A stretch of DNA of 64,000 bases from an uncultured Gammaproteobacteria bacterium (GCA_905612355.1 CAJQRU010000072.1:53185-117184), one strand, 5' to 3'; numbered from the stretch's first letter, positions 53,288 to 62,244 are shown. The notes: generated from the sequence alone by a model not told the origin. Made by a program: numbers and translations.

Positions 53288-53728
53288 ATGCCAGAGGGTC
53301 AATCGGGATTTGAAGTTTATTTTCGTTCGGTCATTCGAAAGGAAGAGTCTCACCTGTTCGAGTGGCAATCGTGCGATGACACTCCAGCTGATTTTGACAA
53401 TCGATTAGTTAATAGTGGAATCGAGGGCGTTGGATTCATTACGGCCTTTCCACACATCACGAAGGTCTTTGGATATTCACCCCAAACCGAGACGGTAGTG
53501 GATGTGGGATATCTTGATACCCACTCATTTGAGCGGGTTTCGAGTGACCGGGGTGAGAGGCGCGACGAGCATGCATGCTACGCAGAGGCCGTCATTGTGG
53601 TTGATGAATATCATGCGGGGGCTGCGGCTAAGACAGCGCCCGATGATCTGAAAGACTTCAGTAGATCTATCGACTATTTATTCGCTCGGGCTGGAAAACT
53701 CGCCAACTATTGGAACCTCGCCCAATGA
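53288..53728 (+). CDS. small protein of unrecognised family
   Basis: 146 residues from ATG 53288; an in-frame ATG at 53228 would add a Cys-rich 20-residue stretch that looks unnatural. Acidic, soluble, no signal peptide or membrane helix. Segments are FEVYFRSVIRKEESHLFEW, GFITAFPHITKVFGYSP and a C-terminal helix DYLFARAGKLANYWNLA. It ends with an ATGA overlap into the second aminotransferase gene, which strongly supports it being a real, co-translated gene. The pattern I...FPHITK suggests a small enzyme or binding protein acting with the transaminases; function unknown. Confidence 0.7.
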   Translation: MPEGQSGFEVYFRSVIRKEESHLFEWQSCDDTPADFDNRLVNSGIEGVGFITAFPHITKVFGYSPQTETVVDVGYLDTHSFERVSSDRGERRDEHACYAEAVIVVDEYHAGAAAKTAPDDLKDFSRSIDYLFARAGKLANYWNLAQ

Positions 53729-55110
53729 GCGTGCCCTTAGATCCTAATTCGTGGGAAGGGCGAGCAATGCATGCTGTTCTGCCGGCATTTAGCGATGTTA
53801 CTACGCTGAAAGGGCGGGGCCCCCTCGTTCTGGACCACGGTGAGGGCATTTATGTCGTTGACGTTCATGGAAAGCGCTATCTTGATGCCAATTCGGGTCT
53901 GTGGAATTCGGTCGCCGGATTTAATCATCCTGTATTGATCGAGGCGGGTTGCAGACAGTTTCGTCGGTTCCCTGGCTATCACACATTTTTTGGTCGTATG
54001 AGTGACGTCACTATTGAACTGTGCGAACGACTGATAGCAATTTCGCCCTTTGAGTCGGGGCGAGTTTTTCTCACTAATTCGGGTTCTGAGGCGAATGACA
54101 CGGTGGTCAAAATGCTTTGGTTGCTCGCGACACACCAAGGCCAACCACAACGACGGAAAATATTAACGCGGCTCAATAGCTACCATGGCGTGACGGTTGC
54201 GGCAGCGTCGATGACAGCGAAGCCCTATAACGCAGCTTTTGGATTGCCATTGAAAGATTTTATTCACGTTGACTGCCCGCACTATTGGCGTTATCGAACA
54301 CTCGATGAAAGCGAAGAACAATACTCGCAGCGTTTAGCGGAGCGACTTGAGCGTGTGATTCTTTCCGAGGATCCGACCACTATCGCGGGTTTCTTTGCGG
54401 AGCCAGTTTTAGGGGCCGGCGGGGTCATTCCTCCGCCTGCGGGCTATTTCCCCGCGATTCAGCAAGTGCTGTGGCGCTACAACATCCCCCTGATTGCGGA
54501 TGAGGTCATTTGTGGGCTGGGTCGAACGGGGGTGTTATGGGGTTCGGAGCGTTTCGATCTGGAACCGGACATCATCGTCGCATCCAAATGTATTACCGCG
54601 GGTTACTTTCCGATGGGTGCTGTCATCGTGAAACCCTCAGTAGCCGATGCATTGAATGCTGCGATCGCCGAACAGGAGGAATTTGCCCACGGGTTTACTT
54701 CCGCCGGACACCCGGTAGGTTGCGCAATTGCCTTGAGCGCGATCGAACTCATTACGACTGGTGGCTTGTTGGAAAACATTCAAGCATTGTCTGGACAATT
54801 TGAATCGGGTCTCGCTGCGTTCGCGTCTCACCCGCATGTCGGAGAGGTACGCACCGCCGGATGGATGGGTGCTTTAGAGATGGTCGAAAACAAAGAGACC
54901 TGTACGCCATTTCCAGCGGCATTGCGCGTCAGTGAGCGAATTGCTAACGCGGCGCTTGATGTAGGCCTGATTTGTCGACCACTTGGCCAGGCGATTGTGA
55001 TTTGTCCTCCTTTTATTATGACAGCACACGAGCTGCACACGATGTTTTCGATGCTCGCCGACACGCTGGAGTGCGTTTTTGATGCTCTAGCGCACTCAAG
55101 TCAAATGTGA
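53725..55110 (+). CDS. class III aminotransferase
   Basis: 461 residues from ATG 53725, chosen for the ATGA overlap with the preceding gene. Asp259 (IADEVICGLGRTG) and Lys288 (ASKCITAGYFPMG) form the PLP site; NSGSEANDTVVK binds the phosphate. It is a paralogue of the aminotransferase at 51870 but clearly diverged (for example SKCITAGY against AKAITSGY), so the two probably differ in substrate. The end overlaps the convergent transporter gene by 15 bp. Confidence 0.92.
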   Translation: MSVPLDPNSWEGRAMHAVLPAFSDVTTLKGRGPLVLDHGEGIYVVDVHGKRYLDANSGLWNSVAGFNHPVLIEAGCRQFRRFPGYHTFFGRMSDVTIELCERLIAISPFESGRVFLTNSGSEANDTVVKMLWLLATHQGQPQRRKILTRLNSYHGVTVAAASMTAKPYNAAFGLPLKDFIHVDCPHYWRYRTLDESEEQYSQRLAERLERVILSEDPTTIAGFFAEPVLGAGGVIPPPAGYFPAIQQVLWRYNIPLIADEVICGLGRTGVLWGSERFDLEPDIIVASKCITAGYFPMGAVIVKPSVADALNAAIAEQEEFAHGFTSAGHPVGCAIALSAIELITTGGLLENIQALSGQFESGLAAFASHPHVGEVRTAGWMGALEMVENKETCTPFPAALRVSERIANAALDVGLICRPLGQAIVICPPFIMTAHELHTMFSMLADTLECVFDALAHSSQM

Positions 55111-55956
55111 TCGTACGGTTTGTTCCTTTCTCGCGTTGTAGGTCGCGGAGATCACGATGATGCCGCCACCGAGCCAAACCCAGAAATTGGGTTGCTCACC
55201 GAATAAAAATAAACCCATTAAAGTTGCCCAGACCAATTGTAAGAAGGTGATCGGCTGCAGCGCGGAAATTTCAGCACTTCGAAAAGCCCGTGTCATGCAG
55301 TAGTGACCGGCAGTGGCAAAAACCGCACATAAAAATAGCCACGAAAGCTCTTCCAGGGTGGGTTGACGCCAAATTGCGATCGCAGGAAGGGTCAAAGTGA
55401 GTGTGCAGAACACCGACAGCATCAACAAGATGTGTCCATTAGACTCACTTCTTGTCAGGTTTTTAGCAATCAACATAGAAACGGCAAAAAGTGGGGCGGC
55501 CACTAATTGTGCAATGGCACCCAGATCGATGACCCGAAAACCAGGCTGAAGAATGATCAAGCCTCCCGCAATGCCTAGGGCGACGGCAATAGCGCGATGC
55601 CGGTAGAAATGCTCTTTGAGAAATACGCTGGCGCCAATGATAATAAACACCGGCGTCATAAAGCTGAGCGCCGTGACTTCGGCAATCGGAAGCCGCATCA
55701 TGGCAAAAAACCAAAGCATAATGGCGATCCCATGCGCGACTCCCCGAAATGCATGCAGTCGCAATCGAGCAAATGGGATTCGCAATAGACTGGCGCGCAG
55801 GCAGAAAGGAATGATGAGGGCTACACCAAAGGCATAACGAAGAAATGCAGCCTGAATGGGGTGCATTTCTGAGCCCAAATAGCGCACCACAGCAGTCACG
55901 ATGACAAAAAGGACAGTGGTCGCTACCATCCATAGAATTCCTGCTTTATTTTTCAT
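55096..55956 (-). CDS. EamA/DMT-family membrane transporter
   Basis: 286 residues with about ten hydrophobic segments in two EamA repeats, an inner-membrane drug/metabolite transporter family member. Recognisable features are HPIQAAFLRYAFGVAL in helix 2, PIAEVTALSFMTPVFIIIGA in the first repeat and ALQPITFLQLVWATLMGLFLF in the second. Members export or import small metabolites such as amino acids; direction and substrate are not readable. It converges on the aminotransferase gene (15-bp overlap of ends) and is divergent from the dioxygenase gene. Confidence 0.9.
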   Translation of the reverse strand: MKNKAGILWMVATTVLFVIVTAVVRYLGSEMHPIQAAFLRYAFGVALIIPFCLRASLLRIPFARLRLHAFRGVAHGIAIMLWFFAMMRLPIAEVTALSFMTPVFIIIGASVFLKEHFYRHRAIAVALGIAGGLIILQPGFRVIDLGAIAQLVAAPLFAVSMLIAKNLTRSESNGHILLMLSVFCTLTLTLPAIAIWRQPTLEELSWLFLCAVFATAGHYCMTRAFRSAEISALQPITFLQLVWATLMGLFLFGEQPNFWVWLGGGIIVISATYNARKEQTVRSHLT

Positions 55957-56012
55957 TGAATCGGACGGAAGACTTCATAGGGGCTCTGCGAACTATGTGT
56001 CGGCATCATTTT

Positions 56013-56041
56013 TTGGGTAGCGAGATCGTTTAGTATATTTT
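56013..56041 (+). promoter_or_regulatory. candidate sigma70-type promoter for the TauD-like gene
   Basis: TTGGGT at 56013-56018 and TATTTT at 56036-56041 with a 17-base spacer. The start of transcription would be near 56048, about 36 bp before the ATG. It lies in the 127-bp divergent space next to the transporter gene. Motif match only. Confidence 0.35.
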
Positions 56042-56083
56042 AGAGGTGATACCCATTTAACGTTTGAGACATGACTCATACCC

Positions 56084-56908
56084 ATGCCTGATTATTGTTC
56101 ATTTTCAATCAAGCCACTATCGAATCCGATCGGGGCGCTAATCAAGGGTCTTGACTTGACCGAGACTGTCCATGGTGATGCGCTCCTGGACATTCGTAGT
56201 GCCTGGTCCCGTTACCTGGTACTGGTTTTCGAAGGGCAGGAATTAACCCCAGCCCAACAACTAAACTTTGCCCACCAACTGGGGCGGGTGATTCGATACC
56301 CGATGGTGCAGGGTTTGCCGGATTATCCCGAGATTATCCCGGTCGTTAAACTACCCCACGAAACACGCAACTTCGGTGGAGTGTGGCACTCCGACACCAC
56401 CTACTTGCCAGACCCTCCGTCCGCAACTTTATTGCTTGCCAGAGAATTGCCCCCCTCGGGAGGTGATACTCAGTTTGCAAATATGTATTTGGCTTATGAT
56501 GCTTTGGCAGACCAGACAAAACAGGTCATCAATAAGCTGACCGTGATCCAGAGTTCTGCCAAGCCGCGGGTGGCGAAAGGGCGCTCGGAGAAGGTGCAAA
56601 TCGGTGCCCGTGCTGGTGACATTGAATTAACCGCAGAGCACCCTGCCGTGCGTATTCATCCGGTTACGGGTAAACGCGCGTTGTATGTGAATCCAGCACA
56701 TTCAGTTCGGTTTAAGACAATGACCTCAGTTGAAAGCGAGCCACTGCTCAGCCTTTTATTTCAACACCAAATTAACCCCGCATTTACAGGGAGTTATCGA
56801 TGGCAACAGGGCGCTATGGTGTTATGGGATAACCGCTGCGTTCAGCACTACCCGCTCAATGATTATCACGGCTATAAGCGAGTGATGCACCGCATTACCA
56901 TTGCCTGA
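56084..56908 (+). CDS. TauD/TfdA-family Fe(II)/2-oxoglutarate dioxygenase
   Basis: 274 residues, the normal length of TauD/TfdA enzymes. The iron ligands are His102 and Asp104 (VWHSDTTY) and His255 (CVQHYPLNDY); Arg270 near the end (MHRITIA) binds 2-oxoglutarate. The Phe-rich NFGGVWHSDTTY segment is the family signature. These enzymes hydroxylate and so cleave sulfonates, aryloxyacetates, betaines and similar acids. The substrate is unknown. It stands alone on the plus strand and converges on the nitrile hydratase operon with 39 bp between ends. Confidence 0.92.
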   Translation: MPDYCSFSIKPLSNPIGALIKGLDLTETVHGDALLDIRSAWSRYLVLVFEGQELTPAQQLNFAHQLGRVIRYPMVQGLPDYPEIIPVVKLPHETRNFGGVWHSDTTYLPDPPSATLLLARELPPSGGDTQFANMYLAYDALADQTKQVINKLTVIQSSAKPRVAKGRSEKVQIGARAGDIELTAEHPAVRIHPVTGKRALYVNPAHSVRFKTMTSVESEPLLSLLFQHQINPAFTGSYRWQQGAMVLWDNRCVQHYPLNDYHGYKRVMHRITIA

Positions 56909-56947
56909 ACAGATGCATTGCTACACAAACTGACTAATCTGGTGACT

Positions 56948-57307
56948 TCAATCCTCCAGGGGAAGTAGAACCGCGTGCCCGTGTGGAGTATTCGCATAGG
57001 CCTCTCGCCAGGCTTCGATGCGCCCCTCAATTTCGTGATTATCGAGCAAAGAAGAGTTGATCAGCACTTGTTCGAGCGCCCGAGCCCAATGATGGTAGTA
57101 GGTGTCGCCTAAATCTGGATCATTTCGTTGGCTTGCCTGTTGTATTTCGCTCGCCAATGCGCGCGTCCAGGAGTCTTTTGTAAGAATACCGGTTTCCTGC
57201 AACCGAACGGCAAGGGCAAACACTTGGGCTTCCCAGGGCGAGTTAAACGTGGCGTTCTGCTGCGGTTGCAGAGGAATTTCGACAGCTGACCCACTGCTAG
57301 AGGTCAT
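56948..57307 (-). CDS. nitrile hydratase accessory (activator) protein
   Basis: 119 residues from ATG 57307, which overlaps the beta-subunit stop by 4 bp (ATGA); an ATG at 57343 would reach 40 bp into that gene. It resembles the N-terminal half of the beta subunit (NSPWEAQVFALAVRLQETG, YYHHWARALEQVL), as NHase activators of the P14K/NhlE type do. In cobalt-type enzymes such a small protein carries the metal into the alpha subunit by subunit swapping. Its position after alpha and beta fits that. Confidence 0.88.
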   Translation of the reverse strand: MTSSSGSAVEIPLQPQQNATFNSPWEAQVFALAVRLQETGILTKDSWTRALASEIQQASQRNDPDLGDTYYHHWARALEQVLINSSLLDNHEIEGRIEAWREAYANTPHGHAVLLPLED

Positions 57308-57978
57308 TGTTTGGCTCCGTCGCTGGTCAGATAAGACTCCCAAAGATCAACGTAAACCTGTTCATTGCCTGCGTTATCCTCTCCCCATAATTCGCCTGCA
57401 TCAAAGCGGATGGTGTAAAGGTGTTGGCCCGTTCGATCGCCCATTGCATGGTCATCAGGAAAAATGTGTCCCCCATGTTGATGGATGACCGTGCCGCGAC
57501 GTCCCCGTGTATAACGGGGTGCCCGGGTATGCCCGATGGGATGCCGATTAACCACTATGACCTCTTGGCCAATCACAAATTGTGGTGGTTCCGCCACCGG
57601 CAACTCAACCGATTTTCCTTCTTGAAGTTTTGCTTTGACTTCTTTTTTCGTTAACACGATTTCCTGATCGGGAAAACCCTTACCGCAAGATCCCGATTGG
57701 AGTTCAGCTTCTGTTAGAAGGCCACTATCAACCAGTAATGTTTGAAGTCCTGCCAACCAATTCTCGTAGTAAGTGTTACGCAGGTAGTCGATTGGGTGTT
57801 GACGTTCTCGGGCGTGGCGTGATTGATCTAAATTCCAGCGTCCCAAAAATCCGGTGGCCAGTGTCAAAGCGAATACCCTGCGTTCCCACGAATGATGGAA
57901 AACCGGCTCGTCTGTTTCGCTTTCAGGGTTTACGGCCCCCAAGCCGTGCATACCGCCCAGGTCATGCCCACCATTCAT
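57304..57978 (-). CDS. nthB: nitrile hydratase beta subunit
   Basis: 224 residues, the usual length. It begins [16 protein letters not shown], the beta-subunit hallmark, with WERRVFALTLATGFLG and the Arg-rich active-site side, and an SH3-like C-terminal barrel (VIVNRHPIGHTRAPRYTRG, then HTR-type GTVIHQHGGHIFPD). The two Arg that hold the alpha-subunit cysteines are expected in this N-half. The start overlaps the alpha-subunit stop by one base (TAATG), so subunits are made in equal amounts. Confidence 0.94.
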   Translation of the reverse strand: MNGGHDLGGMHGLGAVNPESETDEPVFHHSWERRVFALTLATGFLGRWNLDQSRHARERQHPIDYLRNTYYENWLAGLQTLLVDSGLLTEAELQSGSCGKGFPDQEIVLTKKEVKAKLQEGKSVELPVAEPPQFVIGQEVIVVNRHPIGHTRAPRYTRGRRGTVIHQHGGHIFPDDHAMGDRTGQHLYTIRFDAGELWGEDNAGNEQVYVDLWESYLTSDGAKQ

Positions 57979-58625
57979 TAGTCGTTGGTGTCCGAGAAAG
58001 GTTTTAGCGTCTCTACTCCGATCATCGAATTACGAGTGACCAGTTGCTGTAGCGCGCCTTCTGACAAGTGGTCCGTATTGACGGGCCGTTGTGGTAATAC
58101 GAGGTAACGCATTTCAGAAGTTGAATCCCATACCTGAATACTGACATCGGTTCCAAGCTGAGTGCCAAATTCCTCGAGAACCTTTCTCGGCTCACTGACA
58201 GCGCGGGCCCGGTACGGAGCCGACTTGTACCATTGGGGCGGCAGTCCTAGGAGAGGCCAGGGGTAACACGAACAAAGTGTGCAAACAACAAGATTATGGA
58301 CGGAATCCGTATTTTTTAGAACGCGGATGTGTTCGCCCTGACGACCAGAATACCCGAGTGACGCGATTGCCGATCCGGGGCTCGCTAAAAGGTGCTCGCG
58401 AAAGTTTAAGTCTACCCAGGCTTTTGCAACCACATGAGCGCCGTTCTGGGGGCCGACTTGGTGTTCGTAAGTGTCGACCAACTCGTCCAGTGCTTCCGGA
58501 TCGACGAGGCCTTTTTCCACCAGGAGTGACTCGAGGGCCTTGACTCGGAGTTCTATCTCGGAAGGTGCTTCCGTGGCATCATGGTCATGGTCATGGTCAT
58601 GGTCATGGTTATGGTCATCTTGCAT
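57978..58625 (-). CDS. nthA: nitrile hydratase alpha subunit, cobalt type, with His-Asp-rich N-terminus
   Basis: 215 residues. The metal-claw motif [10 protein letters not shown] has Cys115, Thr116, Cys118, Ser119 and Cys120; Thr in place of Ser in the second position marks the Co(III) type. The enzyme hydrates nitriles to amides in the cytoplasm. The N-terminus [16 protein letters not shown] is unusual: an alternating His/Asp tail of about twelve residues, encoded by a hexanucleotide repeat, that could capture cobalt. First gene of the operon alpha-beta-activator. Confidence 0.93.
   Translation of the reverse strand: MQDDHNHDHDHDHDHDATEAPSEIELRVKALESLLVEKGLVDPEALDELVDTYEHQVGPQNGAHVVAKAWVDLNFREHLLASPGSAIASLGYSGRQGEHIRVLKNTDSVHNLVVCTLCSCYPWPLLGLPPQWYKSAPYRARAVSEPRKVLEEFGTQLGTDVSIQVWDSTSEMRYLVLPQRPVNTDHLSEGALQQLVTRNSMIGVETLKPFSDTND
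58578..58619 (-). repeat. hexanucleotide microsatellite coding the His-Asp tail of nthA
   Basis: Seven near-identical units of GACCAT-type (read on the minus strand), one with a change (CATAAC). Being multiples of six it keeps the frame, so copy-number change would only lengthen or shorten the metal-binding tail. Confidence 0.8.
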
Positions 58626-58713
58626 TATTGAGTCATTCCAGCAATGGAGCTTTTACGCTTGACTGATAATATACACTTTCCTCGAATACTGAATGCTTTG
58701 ATCGATAGAAAAA

Positions 58714-59283
58714 ATGGCCGAGCACGAGAAAATTTACCTGACTGCAGAATCTCTGTTGCGAGATTCTTTCTTACTGGCTGAGCAGATACTCAAGGATGGA
58801 TTTACCCCAAATTTTATCGTGGCAGTGTGGAGGGGAGGCACGCCCGTGGGTATTGCGGTACAGGAACTGCTTCAATATACCGGGATACCCACTAACCACA
58901 TAGCTATTCGGACGTCTTACTACACGGGCATTGATGAAACAGAGGGCTCCGTGCGAGTCCATGGGCTCGGTTACTTGATTCGCGAGCTCAATTATGGAGA
59001 CTCTTTGCTAATTGTTGACGATGTTTTCGATAGCGGCCGAAGCATCGATGCCATTATCACGACACTTGAACAACGTACACGGCGAAATATGCCAGGCAAT
59101 GTGCGAGTGGCAACTCCATGGTACAAGCCAGGGAAAAATAAGACTGATCGCGTGCCTGACTTTTATATACACCAAACCGAGGCCTGGTTGGTATTTCCTC
59201 ATGAACTTCAAGGTCTGACGCCGACGGAGGTCGCCGAGGGGAAACCTGGCATTGCTGATATCGTTTCCAGATGCGGGAGCTAG
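58714..59283 (+). CDS. purine (hypoxanthine/xanthine-type) phosphoribosyltransferase
   Basis: 189 residues, type I phosphoribosyltransferase. The PRPP-binding loop LLIVDDVFDSGRSIDA is at 98-113 and the N-terminal VAVWRGGTPVGIAVQELL is the pyrophosphate-side loop. Length and GGTPVGI favour hypoxanthine/xanthine-type salvage enzymes. It is divergent from the nitrile hydratase operon (88 bp between starts) and converges on the histidine kinase gene with 12 bp between ends. A housekeeping-type gene that may mark the end of the catabolic block. Confidence 0.87.
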   Translation: MAEHEKIYLTAESLLRDSFLLAEQILKDGFTPNFIVAVWRGGTPVGIAVQELLQYTGIPTNHIAIRTSYYTGIDETEGSVRVHGLGYLIRELNYGDSLLIVDDVFDSGRSIDAIITTLEQRTRRNMPGNVRVATPWYKPGKNKTDRVPDFYIHQTEAWLVFPHELQGLTPTEVAEGKPGIADIVSRCGS

Positions 59284-59295
59284 AAGAGCGTTTGT

Positions 59296-61506
59296 TTAGC
59301 TGTTCTTCGTAAAGCTTACGGTTACCTCAACCCCGTTGGCATCAGCTCGATTTTTCGCGATAACCGTTGCCCCATGGAACTCAGCGATTTCGCGAACAAT
59401 ATACAAGCCCAGCCCGAGATGTGAGTGGCGTGCATCGGTTGAACTGGAGACCATGGGGTCAAAGACGCGTTCACTGAGTTCCGTTGGCAGGCTTGGCCCG
59501 TCGTTGATAATCGAAAGTTGAATGATATTGGGAAGCTCGTTGATTCGCACGATAATCGTGCTCTGTTCACGGCCAAACTGAACTGCATTGTCAATCAATT
59601 TATCCAATAACTGGGCTATACGATCAGGCGTGCCATGGATGAACAGTGGAGAGGTCGGGAAGTGGTTTACGAATGTGCGTGAGGGGTTACTTAATTGGTA
59701 GCCATCGACACAACCTGTAACGAGCTCGACTAAGTTGAAGCGCTCTTCATCGGATTGTTCATTACGTAAAGCTTCTTTCAGGTTAGCAGCTTCAGTAAGG
59801 CTGGTCAGTATCGTGCGCAAACGAAAAATTCCGCTGCGGGCGCGGTTTAAATACTTGTCGTCGACAAGTTCTTTATGTTGATACTCTAGGTAGTCCAGAG
59901 AAGAATTTACAACATTCAAAGGATTGTTCATTTCATGGGCTAACGTGTCGGGCAACTTCTCTAAATAGCGGGTGTACTGACCCAAGTTTTGAAGCATCGA
60001 AGAGATGCTGCGTGTGAGGTTGCCCAGCTCGTCACCGGCCCGAGTGCCTGAGCGAATGTAATCCTGCAATAGGCGACCATCTATCGTCGTCGCTTGCTCT
60101 GTCTCTCGTTGCAGTCGCGTGACGCGATAGGTTAAACGTGTGGCAAATACACCGATCGCAATGGCCAGGAATAAGAACACACCGAGGAAGAGAATGACGA
60201 AGCGACTCAAGGTCGCGTGTTTTATGGTCACCACGCGATTTCCGCTTTGTTTGATCAAAACAGAGCCGATGATTTGGTCTTCTGCCCAAATCGGTTGCGC
60301 GGCGGCGATAACTTTAGCGCCCCCATGACGTCTCAATTCACTTACTGTTTTGCCTTCGCGTATTGAATGCTGAAGCAATGGTTCATCCAGTCGATTAAGA
60401 GCCACAACTGAATCAAAATCATCAGTTGCTGGAATTCTCAGCAACCAGTCCATCACATCCAAAGTTAGAGTCGATACTCGATCGAGCAGGGCCATGTCAG
60501 ATGTATCGGTTGGTGCTAGTTTGTACCCTTCAGGGAAGATAGAGCCTAACTGTGCCCGAACTCGATATTCCTTGTCCCAGATGGTGATGTTAGCGGCCCG
60601 CAAATGTAACGGGCGGATCAACTCAGCAAGTTTGGGGCTCGTTAGATGCACCTGACCGACATGTTCGCTGCCGAGGGGAGAGGTGCTGATTTTTGTGCGG
60701 ATTTCTCTCGACTTTTTATCATCTACGTCGAGGACTTCAAAAAATAGGCGGGTAGACTTACCTATAAAATCTTCTGGGATTCTTATGCGGACGGTATAGC
60801 CCGTCTTCTCTCGTTTGAATTCAGCAGCAACAATAGTCAAAGAATCGCCCGTGATCGGCGTTCGCCAATCAGCCTCCATGCTATACATACTCATGCGTCC
60901 CTCTTTTTTCCTCGAAAGCAAAAGATAACGGTCAGGCGATCGGCCTGGGGACTCTAGAGTGAGGCGAACCTGGTCGCTGTGGTCTAGTTTTAAACGATCC
61001 GGATCTCGGTAAATAACGATATCGTCCACAACATCGAATAGGGCATAAAAGTACTCATCGCTGATGCCAACCGCATGTCGTACCCAAAAGGACTCTGGAG
61101 AGAATTCGATTCCACACTCGTATGAACCGCTCCCAGTGTAGTCAGCTAATGGTCCAAGGAGTTCGGCCCACTGTGTTCCAGAAGCCTCGAATGGTAACGA
61201 CTCTTTCAATTCAGTGGGAATCGGGTGGTAGGCGAGACCGACGACTTCTGGGACACCGGCCAACCCCGAAAACAAATCTTTTCGGCCGCTAAGAAGGCTT
61301 GCAATGCCTTCAGCTGTCAGTTCGAGGGCTTGTCGTTGGCCTTCCAGGAGAAACGACTCCATTTCTCGAACTGATTTGTACCCCATCCATGGAATGGTCA
61401 AAAGGGTGAGTATGAGGAGTAATAATTTGGTCCGAATGCGCAGGGCAGGGCGTAGTCTCGGGCGCTGCCGATCAGCGTGGCGAGCGTTGGAGGGAGGCCG
61501 CTGCAA
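59296..61506 (-). CDS. pdsS: sensor histidine kinase, dedicated-sortase-system (PdsS) type
   Basis: 736 residues, inner-membrane sensor. The first membrane helix is at about 27-43 (TKLLLLILTLLTIPWMG); a large periplasmic region follows, with a segment at 130-275 (EYFYALFDVVDDIVIYRDPDR) that looks like a sugar-binding CBM9/DOMON-type fold. The second membrane helix is at 436-456, HAMP about 457-515, phospho-acceptor His524 (LAHEMNNPLNVV), N-box near 630 and HLGLGLYIVREI. The N-terminal LLLLILTLLTIPWMGYKSVREME matches the proteobacterial dedicated-sortase-system kinase. The sortase and its target are not in this window. The regulator gene lies upstream on the same strand, 42 bp away. Confidence 0.87.
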   Translation of the reverse strand: MQRPPSNARHADRQRPRLRPALRIRTKLLLLILTLLTIPWMGYKSVREMESFLLEGQRQALELTAEGIASLLSGRKDLFSGLAGVPEVVGLAYHPIPTELKESLPFEASGTQWAELLGPLADYTGSGSYECGIEFSPESFWVRHAVGISDEYFYALFDVVDDIVIYRDPDRLKLDHSDQVRLTLESPGRSPDRYLLLSRKKEGRMSMYSMEADWRTPITGDSLTIVAAEFKREKTGYTVRIRIPEDFIGKSTRLFFEVLDVDDKKSREIRTKISTSPLGSEHVGQVHLTSPKLAELIRPLHLRAANITIWDKEYRVRAQLGSIFPEGYKLAPTDTSDMALLDRVSTLTLDVMDWLLRIPATDDFDSVVALNRLDEPLLQHSIREGKTVSELRRHGGAKVIAAAQPIWAEDQIIGSVLIKQSGNRVVTIKHATLSRFVILFLGVFLFLAIAIGVFATRLTYRVTRLQRETEQATTIDGRLLQDYIRSGTRAGDELGNLTRSISSMLQNLGQYTRYLEKLPDTLAHEMNNPLNVVNSSLDYLEYQHKELVDDKYLNRARSGIFRLRTILTSLTEAANLKEALRNEQSDEERFNLVELVTGCVDGYQLSNPSRTFVNHFPTSPLFIHGTPDRIAQLLDKLIDNAVQFGREQSTIIVRINELPNIIQLSIINDGPSLPTELSERVFDPMVSSSTDARHSHLGLGLYIVREIAEFHGATVIAKNRADANGVEVTVSFTKNS

Positions 61507-61548
61507 TAGGGGTGGAGACAGGGTAAGTGGGTGGGCGGATAGGACTCG

Positions 61549-62244
61549 TTAGTCCTGGGCCCATTTGTACCCCGTTCCGTGGACGGTTTGGATGCGATTA
61601 AAGGCGGTATCGATTTCTCGAAATTTGCTTCTGATACGGCGGATGTAGCCATTAATGGTGTTCTTTTCAACCAGGCCTTGTCGAGTGACATCGATCAGGG
61701 CATCGTAGGTCTTTACGTGTCCGGGTCGACGGGCCAGTGATTCTACGATCTGAAACTCGGTCAGGGTAAAGTTCAAACGTTGCCCCCGCCACTGAATGGA
61801 CATGCTGTTTTCGTCGATGTCGAGTTCGTTAGTGGTCAGAACGGTTGTATTGGGTACGGGGCTTTGTAGATGGGTTGCGATACTGAGCAGGGCGTGCACA
61901 CGCGCGACCAGAAATGCAAGACTGACGGGCTTGGTGATGTAGTCCCACGCCATCATGCGTTGCGAAGAGATTCGATCGATGTCGCTATCGCGTGCCGTTA
62001 TGAAAATGACCGGCACGGTCTGACTCTGGTTTCTCAGTTCCATGCATAGATCAAAACCGCCGTCCATGTCTTGACCCAACATAATATCCAGGATCGCTAG
62101 GTCCGGCAGTGCCGTTCGAAAGGCCGATTGAGCCGAAGGTTTATCGGCATAGGCGTTGACGACGTAGCCGTTAGCAATTAGGACATCGACGTAAGTGTCT
62201 CGTTGATCAGCATCGTCTTCGACGACAGCGATTGTGGTCGGCAT
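61549..62244 (-). CDS. pdsR: OmpR-type response regulator, dedicated-sortase-system (PdsR) type
   Basis: 231 residues: receiver domain with the acidic pocket (Glu9/Asp10/Asp11), phospho-acceptor Asp53 (AILDIMLGQDMDG) and Thr/Lys switch residues in FITARDSDIDR and ITKPVSLAF, then a winged-helix DNA-binding domain about 130-228 (FTLTEFQIVESLARRPG, RRIRSKFREID). It should be phosphorylated by the kinase encoded next and regulate its own genes. It is separated from bactofilin by 75 bp on the same strand. Confidence 0.9.
   Translation of the reverse strand: MPTTIAVVEDDADQRDTYVDVLIANGYVVNAYADKPSAQSAFRTALPDLAILDIMLGQDMDGGFDLCMELRNQSQTVPVIFITARDSDIDRISSQRMMAWDYITKPVSLAFLVARVHALLSIATHLQSPVPNTTVLTTNELDIDENSMSIQWRGQRLNFTLTEFQIVESLARRPGHVKTYDALIDVTRQGLVEKNTINGYIRRIRSKFREIDTAFNRIQTVHGTGYKWAQD

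Noticed and set aside
58626-58713. TTGACT in the 88-bp space upstream of the phosphoribosyltransferase as a -35 box
   Set aside because: No acceptable -10 lies 16-18 bases downstream on the plus strand, and the AT-rich stretch could equally serve the minus strand.
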